This document shows positions 1 to 7,877 of a stretch of 13,028 bases of DNA, one piece after another. Numbering within the stretch: the first letter of the stretch is position 1; every line of letters begins with the position of its first letter. This DNA is from Proteiniphilum sp. UBA4084 (lineage in GTDB: Bacteria > Bacteroidota > Bacteroidia > Bacteroidales > Dysgonomonadaceae), in assembly GCA_002383605.1 (NCBI GenBank), contig DFYK01000050.1:27282-40309 (forward strand), given 5' to 3'. The notes beneath the pieces were generated by a model. It made no database searches and was not told the DNA's origin. It saw only the letters and a program-made list of their open reading frames with translations. The position numbers were made by a program, and so were the translations under genes.

Positions 1-1026
1 ATGCGGAGTTTTGGAAGCGACAATAATTCAGGGGTTCACCCGCGTATCATCCGGGCATTGACGGAGGCGAACATAGATCATGCCATTGCCTATGGCGATG
101 ACAAGTGGACCCGGCTGGCAGAGGAGGAAATACGCGTCTTGCTCGAAGACAGCAGCATAGAGCCTTTCTTCCTATTTAATGGCACCGGTGCGAACGTGGT
201 GGCATTGCAGGCCTGCACGCTCCCTTTTCATTCCATCCTTTGTGCTTCTACGGCACACATTGCTGTGGATGAGTGCGGTGCACCGGTAAAATTGACGGGA
301 GCCTCGCTGAAAGAGATCGTCACAACCGACGGGAAACTCACGCCTGAGCTGGTCCGTCCCCACCTGCATGGCTTCGGCTTTGAACATCATTCCCAGCCAA
401 AAGTAATTGCCATCTCGCAGACAACAGAGCTGGGCACCTGCTATACACCCGGTGAAATAAGAGCGCTTGCCGACCTGGCACATGCCCACGATCTGTATCT
501 CTTTGTGGATGGTACCCGCATTGCCAATGCCTGTGCTTATCTGAACGTGACACTGAAAGAGATTACCTCCGGTTGCGGGGTGGATATCTTCACACTGGGT
601 GGCACCAAGAACGGGCTGATGTTCGGCGAGGCACTTGTCCCGTTGCGGAAGGAGTTGGCTGCACATCTCAAATATTACAGGAAACAAACAACCCAGTTGT
701 ATTCCAAGATGCGGTATATTGCAGCGCAGTTCATTCCCTACCTGAGTGAAAATTTATGGCTGGAGAATGCACAGAAATCTAATGCTTCTGCCCGGTTATT
801 GTGGAAGAAGATGCAACATGTGAAGGGTATTGAGATTACACAACCCGTGGAATCGAACGCGCTGTTTTTTATCCTTCCCAAAGAGATTACCGACAAGCTG
901 CGGGAACGCTATTTCTTTTACGACTGGGATGAAAGCCGCAATGAAATGCGCCTTGTCTGTTCATGGGACACCACGGAGCAGGATGTCGGCGATTTCATCG
1001 ATTACCTCAGGCAGCTTACCGATTAG
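1..1026 (+). CDS. ltaE: Low-specificity L-threonine aldolase (PLP-dependent beta-eliminating lyase family)
   Basis: This 341-residue protein matches fold-type I threonine aldolases, which split L-threonine or L-allo-threonine into glycine and acetaldehyde in the cytosol. The N-terminal SFGSDNNSG and YGDD segments are typical of the family. Other visible landmarks are FNGTGANV (about 59-66, phosphate-binding region), H86 in the STAHIAVDE segment (the position that stacks on the cofactor ring), D170 in VDGTRIANA (contacts the pyridine nitrogen) with R173, and K203 in LGGTKNG, the expected Schiff-base lysine. The length is normal for the family. The ATG is the first base of the window, so nothing upstream is visible, but the N terminus agrees with the family start. 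Bacteroidota homologues are often annotated simply as aminotransferase class V or beta-eliminating lyase, so the substrate is inferred. The UPF0316 gene follows on the same strand after about 50 bases. Confidence 0.9.
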   Translation: MRSFGSDNNSGVHPRIIRALTEANIDHAIAYGDDKWTRLAEEEIRVLLEDSSIEPFFLFNGTGANVVALQACTLPFHSILCASTAHIAVDECGAPVKLTGASLKEIVTTDGKLTPELVRPHLHGFGFEHHSQPKVIAISQTTELGTCYTPGEIRALADLAHAHDLYLFVDGTRIANACAYLNVTLKEITSGCGVDIFTLGGTKNGLMFGEALVPLRKELAAHLKYYRKQTTQLYSKMRYIAAQFIPYLSENLWLENAQKSNASARLLWKKMQHVKGIEITQPVESNALFFILPKEITDKLRERYFFYDWDESRNEMRLVCSWDTTEQDVGDFIDYLRQLTD

Positions 1027-1075
1027 TTATAAGCCTTGGAGGAACTACCTCCTTTATTCATGATAAAAATAGAAT

Positions 1076-1639
1076 ATGTTTGACTTTTTGGATGTGTATC
1101 CCTGGCTGTTGCCCCTGATTATTTTTGTCGGTCGTATTTTCGATGTGTCATTGGGTACATTGCGTATCATCTTCGTGTCGAAAGGTGCAAAACACCTCGC
1201 TCCTGCCATCGGCTTTGTGGAGGTATTTATCTGGATTGTGGTCATCTCACAGATTCTCACGCAAGCAAACGACCTGATCTCTTATTTGTCCTACGCAGCC
1301 GGATACGCAACGGGGAATTACGTGGGAATCCTCCTGGAAAACAGGATTGCATACGGGATTGTTTTGTGCCGTATTTACACCCAGAAAAGCGGCAAGGATC
1401 TGGTGCAGACACTCAACAAGATGAATATCGGAGCTACGCTGACACATGGAACAGGATCGACCAACGAGGTGGATATCATTGAGACAGTGGTAGGCCGCAA
1501 AGAGATGAAAACCCTGGAGCGTACATTGAATAGTTTCGACACCAATATTTTCTATGTGGTGGAAGATGTACGAACCAAGCAAAATGGTATTTTCCCGAAA
1601 CGGAGAAATATTCTTACCCGTTGGAGACAGGGGAAGTAA
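1076..1639 (+). CDS. UPF0316 membrane protein (DUF5698/DUF2179)
   Basis: This 187-residue protein is recognisable as the UPF0316 family: an N-terminal hydrophobic domain followed by a DUF2179-type soluble domain. Three hydrophobic helices are visible at about 10-33 (with the conserved GRIFDVSLGTLR segment), 42-62 and 66-88. The C-terminal part (about 95-175), with the family pattern TGSTNEVDIIETVVGRKE, resembles the small alpha/beta domain also found at the end of YitT-type transporters. The function is unknown; a membrane role with ligand sensing through the soluble domain is only inference. The ATG at 1076 gives the family N terminus; an ATG at 1060 is in another frame and stops quickly. 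The basic tail (FPKRRNILTRWRQGK) is presumably cytoplasmic. Its stop is 3 bases from the stop of the convergent zinc-ribbon gene. Confidence 0.85.
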   Translation: MFDFLDVYPWLLPLIIFVGRIFDVSLGTLRIIFVSKGAKHLAPAIGFVEVFIWIVVISQILTQANDLISYLSYAAGYATGNYVGILLENRIAYGIVLCRIYTQKSGKDLVQTLNKMNIGATLTHGTGSTNEVDIIETVVGRKEMKTLERTLNSFDTNIFYVVEDVRTKQNGIFPKRRNILTRWRQGK

Positions 1640-1642
1640 TTT

Positions 1643-1846
1643 TCAATACAGGTTTTTGACTGTCCCTTTCCAGGAACAGCCCAGGCAATACAGGAGCGTC
1701 GTGTCAAATCCATCCAGTGATTCATCCCCGTGAATCGGATGGATTTTCTTATCTTCTGTGACTGTCACAACAAGTCGTTCGCCTGCGGCATTGAGCAGGT
1801 AGAAACGGCGTATTTTGCATTGCGGACAGAGTTTGTTTTTGTTCAT
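1643..1846 (-). CDS. Small zinc-ribbon protein, function unknown
   Basis: A 67-residue protein with two CxxC knuckles, CPQC at 7-10 and CLGC at 54-57, separated by a short beta-rich middle. This spacing fits a single four-cysteine zinc ribbon. The residues after the second knuckle (SWKGTVKNLY) are typical of ribbons that end in an aromatic, basic strand. Its ATG overlaps the mazG stop as ATGA (positions 1846-1843), which indicates translational coupling and that the ORF is real despite its size. I do not recognise a characterised homologue. Binding to nucleic acid or to a protein partner is possible, but nothing in the sequence decides this. It is the last gene of the probable dsbD-mazG operon. 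Confidence 0.75.
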   Translation of the reverse strand: MNKNKLCPQCKIRRFYLLNAAGERLVVTVTEDKKIHPIHGDESLDGFDTTLLYCLGCSWKGTVKNLY

Positions 1847-2640
1847 ACATCAATTTTATTTTCAATGCTCTTTGCTTCCTGCCAGATTAATTCCATCTCT
1901 TCAAGAGGCATCCCTTTGAGAGATCTGCCTTGTTCCTTTATTTTCTTTTCCATGTAATTGAACCGGAACATAAATTTTTTGTTGGTGCGTTCCAGCGCAT
2001 TGTCTGGATTTACCTTATAGAGCCTGGCTGCGTTGATGATGCTGAAAATCAGATCGCCAAACTCGGCCTCCATCCTGTCGGCCTCCATCTTTTCAATTTC
2101 TTCTTCCAGTTCTCCCAGTTCCTCCTTCACCTTATCCCATACATCGTGACGCTGATTCCAGTCAAACCCTGCGTTACGCGCCTTATCCTGAATCCTGTAC
2201 GCTTTAATCAGGGATGGCAGTAGTTCCGGTACCCCTTCGAGCACCGTTTTATTTCCTCCGTTCTCCTTCAGTTTGATTTGTTCCCACGACTTTTCTACCA
2301 TGCTTGCGCTGTCGGCGCTCTTATCGCCGAACACATGCGGGTGACGGAATATCAACTTATCACTGATAGCATTACAAACATCGGCTATGTCAAAAGACTG
2401 TTTCTCCTCCCCGATTTTAGCATAAAAAACCACATGAAGCAGAAGATCGCCCAGCTCCTTTTTGATTTCATCGTTGTCGTTGCTGAGAATGGCTTCCACC
2501 AGCTCATAGGTCTCTTCGATGGTGTTGGCCCGCAGGCTCTCGTTGGTCTGTACTTTGTCCCACGGGCATTTCTCGCGCAACTCATCCATGATGTCGAGCA
2601 ATCGTCCGAAAGCCTCCATCTTTTGTGTTCTGGTGTTCAT
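1843..2640 (-). CDS. mazG: Nucleoside triphosphate pyrophosphohydrolase MazG
   Basis: MazG hydrolyses (d)NTPs to the monophosphate and pyrophosphate, acting as a cytosolic house-cleaning enzyme. The 265-residue product has the two tandem MazG domains of the full-length family. The N-terminal domain begins at the CPWDKVQT signature (25-32), with metal-binding acidic motifs IEETYE (41-46) and KELGD (61-65). The C-terminal domain has EELGELEEE (173-181) and EAEFGD (191-196), again the ExxE...ExxD pattern. FRHPHVFGD (98-106) is another family hallmark. The reading frame extends upstream to a TTG at 2664, but the ATG at 2640 is preferred because it places the protein start just before the conserved MDELREKCPWDK segment, as in E. 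coli MazG. It lies 42 bases after dsbD with no clear promoter of its own, so it is probably co-transcribed. Confidence 0.95.
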   Translation of the reverse strand: MNTRTQKMEAFGRLLDIMDELREKCPWDKVQTNESLRANTIEETYELVEAILSNDNDEIKKELGDLLLHVVFYAKIGEEKQSFDIADVCNAISDKLIFRHPHVFGDKSADSASMVEKSWEQIKLKENGGNKTVLEGVPELLPSLIKAYRIQDKARNAGFDWNQRHDVWDKVKEELGELEEEIEKMEADRMEAEFGDLIFSIINAARLYKVNPDNALERTNKKFMFRFNYMEKKIKEQGRSLKGMPLEEMELIWQEAKSIENKIDV

Positions 2641-2682
2641 ATCTAAAAAGCAGAGACGCCACAAAGGTGCCCCTGCGAATAA

Positions 2683-4734
2683 TTATTTTTTAAAGTTGGT
2701 CAATCCTGTTTGGAGGAATTCGATATACCGTTCTACATTTTCATCGTATGCGTAGGAGGGGCTCAGCGGTTTTCCGTCGTGATCCAGCGCGATGTAATAG
2801 GGTTGTGCATTGGCGCCGAACTTGTGTCGTTGCAGATAACTCCATTTGTCGCCGATGGTTTTCAGTCTGGTTGTTCTGCCATTCTCGTCTATTTCGATGA
2901 TTTCGGGAAGCCTGGCTTTATCGTCCACCATGAGTGTGATGAGGATATACTCATTCTCAAGGATATCTTTTACACGGGGGTCGGTCCATACTGAGGCTTC
3001 CATCTTTCGGCAATTTACACAGCCATAACCTGAAAAGTCGATCAGTACCGGCTTGTTCTGTTGTTTCGCCAGCGCGATGCCGGCTTCATAATCCATTGTC
3101 TGGGCATGCACTTCACCGTCGTACAGATTGAAATCCTGCGTGTAAAGTGGCGGGGAGAATGCGCTGATCGCCTTTAGTGGGGCACCCCATAACCCGGGAA
3201 TCATGTACACGGCAAAAGCGAGTGAGATGATCGACAGGAAAAGACGGGGTATGGTGACATGCGGCAGATCGCTGTCGCCCGGAAACTTTATTTTACCCAG
3301 CAGATAGATTCCCAGCAGGGCAAAGATCACAATCCACAATACCAGAAACACTTCCCGGTCGAGGATTCCCCATCCGTAAGCAAGATCGGCTACAGACAGG
3401 AATTTCAATGCCAGTGCCAGTTCAAGGAAACCAAGCACCACTTTCACCGAGTTGAGCCAGCCGCCCGATTTGGGCAGGTTGGATAACCACGACGGGAAGA
3501 TGGCGAAGAGTCCGAAGGGGACGGCCAGGGCGATGGCAAATCCGAGCATGCCGATGGCCGGGCCGAGGATACTGCCCGACATGGCTGCTTCTACCAGCAA
3601 AGTACCAATGATAGGACCTGTGCAGGAAAAGGATACCAGTACCAGGGTGAACGCCATAAAGAAAATGCTCAGCGCTCCCGATGTCTTGTCTGCCCTCGCA
3701 TCCATCTTGTTGGTCCACTTTGCAGGCAACACCATTTCAAAACCTCCGAAGAAGGCAATGGCAAACAACACCAGCAAGGCAAAGAAAATAAGATTGAACA
3801 GGGCACTGGTGGCCAGATTATTCAGCGCGCTCGCACCGAATATGCCGGTAATTAGCAATCCCAGCACCACGTAGATGACAATGATGGCGGCACCGTAGAC
3901 CATTGCTTCGGTGACGGCTTTCTTTTTCTCCGTTTTGTTGCGTTTCAGGAAAAAACTAACTGTCATGGGAATCATGGGCCAGACACACGGCGTGATCAGT
4001 GCGATTAGACCTCCGATGAAGCCGGAGATGAAAATCCAGAACAGCGACATGCCGGCGGTGCTTCCCTTCATCCCGTAATCCTGCAGTTCTTCAATGACCG
4101 GTGTCCAGAGCAGGTCACTGTCTATCCCGGCTGAGGTGGCAGCGACAGATGATGCGGTTTGCAAGCTGTCATTAACTTGTGCTGGTGTCAAGGGTGTAAA
4201 CGAAAGGCTTGTTTCGCTTGTGGTAGCTGTTGCGGGTGTGCTTGCCACAGATGCGGTTACAGCCACTGTCGCCGGCAATTGTGCCGCGGTAAAGGAAAAA
4301 TCGTTCGGCAGGGGAGGAGTACAGCTGCTGTCGTCGCATGCCTGAGCCCTCACGTCGCCCTGTAGAATGAAGCCGGCTTTATCGGTCACCTTCAGGCTTT
4401 GTATAAACCGGGCATTATTCTGAAACGTGCCAATGGTCATCTGAAAGATGCCGTCATATTTCACCTTTGCCTTTGTGTCGGCGTGAAATTCACCGATGGG
4501 TTCCGCGCCGACGATCCGGTCAAAACTGATTTGTGTGGGGGTAGGTCCGCCGTCGGGAATCTTTGTATCATAGAGATACCACCCCTGTTTGATTTGTACA
4601 TCTGCTACCAGCTCAATTTCACCGTTCCCCACATCTTTCAGTGAGAAGTCCCAGCGCATTTCGTCCTGAGAAAAAACCATGGAGACGCAAAGAAACAGCA
4701 AACCGAGTAGTGCGGTCGATCTTTTTATATACAT
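2683..4734 (-). CDS. dsbD: Thiol:disulfide interchange protein DsbD
   Basis: DsbD carries electrons from cytoplasmic thioredoxin across the inner membrane to periplasmic thiol proteins. The 683-residue product has all three parts in order. There is a signal peptide (1 to about 22) and an N-terminal immunoglobulin-like domain with the cysteine pair C133/C138. After an Ala/Thr/Ser-rich linker (about 150-205) comes the multi-helix core (about 228-515) with its redox cysteines in ITPCVWPMIP (C250) and SFSCTGPIIG (C371). The C-terminal thioredoxin-like domain carries GCVNC (C572/C575). All six catalytic cysteines are therefore present. The N-terminal pair has four intervening residues, against five in E. 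coli. The length is somewhat above the E. coli protein, mostly through the linker. It is the first gene of the probable dsbD-mazG-zinc-ribbon operon; physiological clients cannot be read from the sequence, though a lipoprotein thioredoxin is encoded at 11478-11993. Confidence 0.95.
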   Translation of the reverse strand: MYIKRSTALLGLLFLCVSMVFSQDEMRWDFSLKDVGNGEIELVADVQIKQGWYLYDTKIPDGGPTPTQISFDRIVGAEPIGEFHADTKAKVKYDGIFQMTIGTFQNNARFIQSLKVTDKAGFILQGDVRAQACDDSSCTPPLPNDFSFTAAQLPATVAVTASVASTPATATTSETSLSFTPLTPAQVNDSLQTASSVAATSAGIDSDLLWTPVIEELQDYGMKGSTAGMSLFWIFISGFIGGLIALITPCVWPMIPMTVSFFLKRNKTEKKKAVTEAMVYGAAIIVIYVVLGLLITGIFGASALNNLATSALFNLIFFALLVLFAIAFFGGFEMVLPAKWTNKMDARADKTSGALSIFFMAFTLVLVSFSCTGPIIGTLLVEAAMSGSILGPAIGMLGFAIALAVPFGLFAIFPSWLSNLPKSGGWLNSVKVVLGFLELALALKFLSVADLAYGWGILDREVFLVLWIVIFALLGIYLLGKIKFPGDSDLPHVTIPRLFLSIISLAFAVYMIPGLWGAPLKAISAFSPPLYTQDFNLYDGEVHAQTMDYEAGIALAKQQNKPVLIDFSGYGCVNCRKMEASVWTDPRVKDILENEYILITLMVDDKARLPEIIEIDENGRTTRLKTIGDKWSYLQRHKFGANAQPYYIALDHDGKPLSPSYAYDENVERYIEFLQTGLTNFKK

Positions 4735-4746
4735 ACTTCTATCTTA

Positions 4747-4780
4747 TTTCCTGATAAATCTACTTTCCTGATAAATTTAC
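4747..4780. repeat. 17-bp tandem direct repeat in the dsbD leader
   Basis: Two adjacent copies, 4747-4763 and 4764-4780, read TTTCCTGATAAATCTAC and TTTCCTGATAAATTTAC on the + strand and differ at one base. They lie between the predicted dsbD promoter core and the dsbD start codon. They could be a simple local duplication or a double protein-binding site; the 17-bp period is not an integral number of helical turns. Confidence 0.8.
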
Positions 4781-4810
4781 AAAGTTAATAAATGAGAGAT
4801 AAAATCCTAA
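4780..4810 (-). promoter_or_regulatory. Predicted Bacteroidota-type promoter for dsbD operon
   Basis: Read on the minus strand, TTAG (4810-4807, three of four matches to the -33 TTTG) is followed after 19 bases by TAACTTTG (4787-4780), an exact TAnnTTTG -7 element. The 19-base spacing is canonical. Transcription would start near 4773, giving a leader of about 40 bases that includes most of the tandem repeat. Confidence 0.5.
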
Positions 4811-4854
4811 GTTAATATCGGTTATAAAGATTTTTGTTGCGTTAATTGACGCAT

Positions 4855-6138
4855 TTATTGCTTTTGTGTGAGAATATCCAATACGATTTTATCGGTTTCA
4901 ACCATTCCCTTTGTGCCGATACGAGCCAGGTTCCGGATTGTCTGATCGATGTCGTTGTCGATAATTCCTTCCTGAGCGGAGACCACTTCATTTTCTATTG
5001 CCATTAAGGCTGAAAGTGTAGCCGTGGAGACGCCGCTGGCTATTTTCAATGCGCAACTCGGTTTTGCACCGTCACAGATCATGCCGGTAATGTTGGCAAT
5101 CATGTTTTTGGTGGCAAAGGTTATCTGATCATAATTTCCTCCCATAAGTAAGGTTATTCCGCAACTGGCTCCGGTGGATGCCACCACGCAACCGCACAGC
5201 GCGGACAATCGTCCGATATGCTGTTTGATATAAATCATGGTCAGGTTACTCAGGATCAGTGCCCTGATAAGCTGTTCTGTCGTACTTCCCATTTGCTCGG
5301 CATATGTGACCACGGGCATGGTGGCAGCAATACCCTGATTCCCGCTGCCGCTGTTGCTCATAACAGGAACCGGTGCGCCTGCCATTCTGACATCACAGGC
5401 TCCTGCCGTGGATGCAACCATTCTGGTGTGTAAATTATCTCCGAAAAGGTGGATTCCTTTATCTCCCAGGAGATTTTTTGATACGTTGTGCCCGTATTGT
5501 CCATGATTCACCGTTTGAGCTGCTTCTTTATTCATTCTCGCAGCATCGAGGATAAAGTGTAATTCTTCCACGTGCGATGATACGGCATAATCATATATTT
5601 TTCTGAAAGTAAGGATGACATCACTGCTTGATTCCCCTGCCGATAACACGCTCTTTTCTAAAAGTATTTTTCCGTTCTTTTCAATATATGTGAAGGATGT
5701 ATGACTGTCTCTGATGATTGCTTTGACAAAGTCACTCCCACGTGTACAGTGCACTTCAATGAAAAGTTTATCTGAAATTTGCTCTTTCAGATGAATGTGA
5801 ATCCTTTTTTCCGCTATATACCGTTTCCCACTAGCTACTTCATCGGGAGTCAGATCTTTGAGTAACTCCAGGCCGTCTTCAGATCTGCCCCTTAATGCTC
5901 CCAGCGCAATAGAAATCGGAAGGCCGTTCATGCCGGTACCGGGAATGCCTACTCCCATGGCATTTTTGATGATGTTTGCACTCAGGTAAACTTCTATTTT
6001 TTCCGGTATTGCGCCCAATGTTTCGGTCGCTTTGGCTGTACATAATGATACGGCGATGGGTTCCGTACAGCCGATGGCCGGCACGATCTCCTTTTGCATC
6101 AGCAATTTGATTTGCTGTCTCTCTTCTGTTGAAAGCAC
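4855..6138 (-). CDS. cyuA: L-cysteine desulfidase family protein (CyuA/YhaM, UPF0597)
   Basis: The family breaks L-cysteine down to pyruvate, ammonia and hydrogen sulfide with an oxygen-sensitive [4Fe-4S] cluster in the cytosol and is related to the serine dehydratase alpha domain. The 427 residues show the family landmarks: PAIGCTEP at the N terminus (C24), MGVGIPGTGMNG (61-72), MSNSGSGNQGI (260-270), the cysteines C315/C317 in SALCGCVVA, and ICDGAKPSCALK (C355 and C362). C24 plus three of the C-terminal cysteines are the likely cluster ligands. The start is a GTG at 6138: there is no in-frame ATG before residue 14, and the GTG places CTEP at the usual distance. The gene stands alone, divergent from dnaB. 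The activity could instead be towards a related amino acid, since most members are untested. Confidence 0.88.
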   Translation of the reverse strand: MLSTEERQQIKLLMQKEIVPAIGCTEPIAVSLCTAKATETLGAIPEKIEVYLSANIIKNAMGVGIPGTGMNGLPISIALGALRGRSEDGLELLKDLTPDEVASGKRYIAEKRIHIHLKEQISDKLFIEVHCTRGSDFVKAIIRDSHTSFTYIEKNGKILLEKSVLSAGESSSDVILTFRKIYDYAVSSHVEELHFILDAARMNKEAAQTVNHGQYGHNVSKNLLGDKGIHLFGDNLHTRMVASTAGACDVRMAGAPVPVMSNSGSGNQGIAATMPVVTYAEQMGSTTEQLIRALILSNLTMIYIKQHIGRLSALCGCVVASTGASCGITLLMGGNYDQITFATKNMIANITGMICDGAKPSCALKIASGVSTATLSALMAIENEVVSAQEGIIDNDIDQTIRNLARIGTKGMVETDKIVLDILTQKQ

Positions 6139-6167
6139 GGTGTTGTTTTTTTTTGTGATTGTGACGA

Positions 6168-6175
6168 CAAAAGTA
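6168..6175 (-). promoter_or_regulatory. Predicted -7 element for cyuA
   Basis: The minus strand reads TACTTTTG, an exact TAnnTTTG match, 30 bases before the GTG start. The implied start of transcription is near 6161, leaving a leader of about 23 bases. No good TTTG lies 19-21 bases upstream, so the -33 part is weak. Confidence 0.4.
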
Positions 6176-6221
6176 CATAAAAACGGATCACTTGAATGTT
6201 AAAATGATGTTGAAGATGTTT

Positions 6222-6229
6222 TACTTTTA
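6222..6229 (+). promoter_or_regulatory. Weak candidate -7 element for dnaB
   Basis: TACTTTTA matches TAnnTTTG at all positions except the last, and no clear TTTG is found upstream. The predicted start of transcription would fall near 6236, inside the palindrome at 6231-6259. It overlaps a perfect 12-bp palindrome ACTTTTAAAAGT (6223-6234). Confidence 0.25.
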
Positions 6230-6230
6230 A

Positions 6231-6259
6231 AAGTTATCAACATTCCATGTTCATAACTT
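6231..6259. promoter_or_regulatory. 29-bp imperfect palindrome upstream of dnaB (candidate operator, DnaA-box-like)
   Basis: The left arm AAGTTATCAACAT (6231-6243) and right arm ATGTTCATAACTT (6247-6259) pair at 12 of 13 positions around a 3-base centre TCC. The left arm contains TTATCAACA (6234-6242), one mismatch from the DnaA box TTATCCACA; the right arm on the opposite strand contains TTATGAACA, two mismatches away. It ends 34 bases before the dnaB start codon. Lack of a T-tract and the low-GC arms argue against a terminator. The binding protein is unknown. Confidence 0.5.
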
Positions 6260-6293
6260 AGGGAAAGAAAGAGTCCTCTAATTTTCCTCTAAA

Positions 6294-7877
6294 ATGAATA
6301 ACTTCCCTAACTTTACCGTTGATTCAAGAATATATGAGAAAATAATGGAGAAAGCAAAACGCAAACCGGCAGTCAAAGTAGTTGAAAAAACGGTGGTAGC
6401 ACCCGATATCGGGAAATTACCACCACAGGCCAGAGAGTTGGAGGAAGCAGTGCTGGGAGCGCTCATGCTCGAGAAAGATGCTTATTCAATCGTAAGTGAG
6501 ATATTAAAGCCGGAAAGCTTTTATGACCCCACGCATCAGCTTGTTTATGGTGCAATACAAGGCCTGGCTATGCAGCAAAAACCGGTTGACGTGCTTACCG
6601 TGGTGGAAGAGCTGAAGCGTCAGGGAGAGCTGGATGCAGCCGGTGGTGCCGTGTATGTGGCTGAACTTTCGGAGAAGGTCGCCTCAGCCGCACACATAGA
6701 ATATCATGCACGCATCATCGCTCAGAAATATCTGGCCAGGGAGTTGATATCTTTTTCTTCAGAGGTATCACAGCATGCTTTTGACGAGACAGTGGATGTG
6801 GATGACCTGATGCAGGAAACCGAAGGACGTTTGTTTGAGATCTCCCAGCGTAACGTGAAGAAGGATGTGATCCAGATTAATCCGGTCATCAAGGAGGCGA
6901 TGAACAACATTCAGCTTGCCGCGAACCGGAAAGATGGTATGAGCGGGTTGCCAACAGGATTTAAAGAATTGGACAAGCTTACGTCGGGCTGGCAGAATTC
7001 CGATCTTGTCATTATTGCAGCCCGCCCAGCCATGGGTAAGACTGCGTTTGTTCTTTCCATGGCCAAGAATATCGCCCTCGATTTCGAACAGCCTGTTGCC
7101 ATCTTTTCGCTTGAAATGTCGAATGTGCAATTGGTGAACCGATTGATTGTCAATGTGTGCCAGATAAAAGGTGAAAGTATTAAAAGCGGTCGACTCTCTG
7201 ACGACGAGTGGGAACGACTGGATAAAAATCACAAATTCCTGTATAATGCACCCATCTATATCGACGATACGCCCAGTTTATCTGTGTTTGAACTACGCAC
7301 CAAAGCGCGTCGTCTGGTGCGGGAACACAAAGTGAGGGTTCTGATTATCGATTACCTTCAGCTGATGAACGCCAGTGGCATGAGTTTTGGCAGTCGTGAA
7401 CAGGAGGTGAGCATGATCTCCCGATCTCTGAAAGGGCTTGCAAAGGAGCTGAACATTCCCATCATTGCCTTGTCGCAGTTGAACCGTGGTGTGGAGACAC
7501 GTCAGGGAACAGAGGGGAAGCGTCCTCAGCTGGCCGACCTGCGTGAATCGGGAGCCATCGAACAGGATGCCGACATTGTCTGCTTTATTCACCGTCCCGA
7601 ATATTACCGTATTACTGAGGATGAGCGGGGAAATTCGCTGATAGGAATTGCCGAAATTATCGTGGCCAAGCATCGTAACGGACCGACCGGTATCGCGAGT
7701 ATGCGTTTTGACAATGAGTATGCCCGTTTCAAAAATCTGGACGATTATGCAGTGGGACAAAAATATGTAGAAAGGCCGTCGCGGATGAACAATCAAGCCA
7801 AGAATGCCGGTCAGGCAAACGATGTTTCCGATGCATCGGGTTTTCTATCTCAAAGTAAAGAACCGCTACCTTTTTAG
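6294..7877 (+). CDS. dnaB: Replicative DNA helicase DnaB
   Basis: DnaB is the hexameric 5'-3' helicase that unwinds DNA at the replication fork and binds primase. The 527 residues show a variable N-terminal tail (1 to about 40) and the DnaB N-terminal domain beginning at LPPQARELEEAVLGALML (42-59). A linker helix around 165-205 leads to the RecA-like ATPase domain from GLPTGFKELD (218-227). The Walker A is ARPAMGKT (243-250, K249/T250), the catalytic glutamate is E274 in FSLEMS, the Walker B is LIIDYLQL (350-357), and SQLNRGVE (394-401) and LRESGAIEQDAD (417-428) are the remaining helicase motifs. No intein interrupts the frame. The tail after about 485 is polar and probably disordered. The ATG at 6294 is preferred over M18. 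A possible operator lies just upstream. Confidence 0.97.
   Translation: MNNFPNFTVDSRIYEKIMEKAKRKPAVKVVEKTVVAPDIGKLPPQARELEEAVLGALMLEKDAYSIVSEILKPESFYDPTHQLVYGAIQGLAMQQKPVDVLTVVEELKRQGELDAAGGAVYVAELSEKVASAAHIEYHARIIAQKYLARELISFSSEVSQHAFDETVDVDDLMQETEGRLFEISQRNVKKDVIQINPVIKEAMNNIQLAANRKDGMSGLPTGFKELDKLTSGWQNSDLVIIAARPAMGKTAFVLSMAKNIALDFEQPVAIFSLEMSNVQLVNRLIVNVCQIKGESIKSGRLSDDEWERLDKNHKFLYNAPIYIDDTPSLSVFELRTKARRLVREHKVRVLIIDYLQLMNASGMSFGSREQEVSMISRSLKGLAKELNIPIIALSQLNRGVETRQGTEGKRPQLADLRESGAIEQDADIVCFIHRPEYYRITEDERGNSLIGIAEIIVAKHRNGPTGIASMRFDNEYARFKNLDDYAVGQKYVERPSRMNNQAKNAGQANDVSDASGFLSQSKEPLPF

Noticed and set aside
172..687. 171-codon open frame antisense to the threonine aldolase gene
   Set aside because: Lies wholly within a clear enzyme gene, and the predicted protein has no family resemblance or domain pattern.
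1038..1052. GGAGG-AACTA-CCTCC hairpin between the threonine aldolase and UPF0316 genes
   Set aside because: Only five base pairs with a weak T-rich tail; too small to call a terminator or regulatory element.
2641..2664. TTG start extending MazG by 8 residues
   Set aside because: The extension is not part of the MazG family N terminus and an ATG is available at 2640.
3452..3874. 140-codon open frame antisense to dsbD
   Set aside because: Overlaps the DsbD membrane core, whose frame is unambiguous; composition is that of a shadow frame.
5879..6178. 99-codon frame overlapping the 5' end of cyuA in another frame, with an ATG upstream of the GTG
   Set aside because: Considered as a sign of a frameshifted cyuA start, but the GTG frame already gives the full family N terminus, and the alternative encodes no recognisable segment.
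6231..6259. Replication origin at the palindrome upstream of dnaB
   Set aside because: Only one or two imperfect DnaA-like words, no cluster of true boxes and no dnaA gene in view; an operator is the more economical reading.
6294..7877. Intein in DnaB
   Set aside because: The helicase motifs follow each other at normal spacing and the total length is normal.
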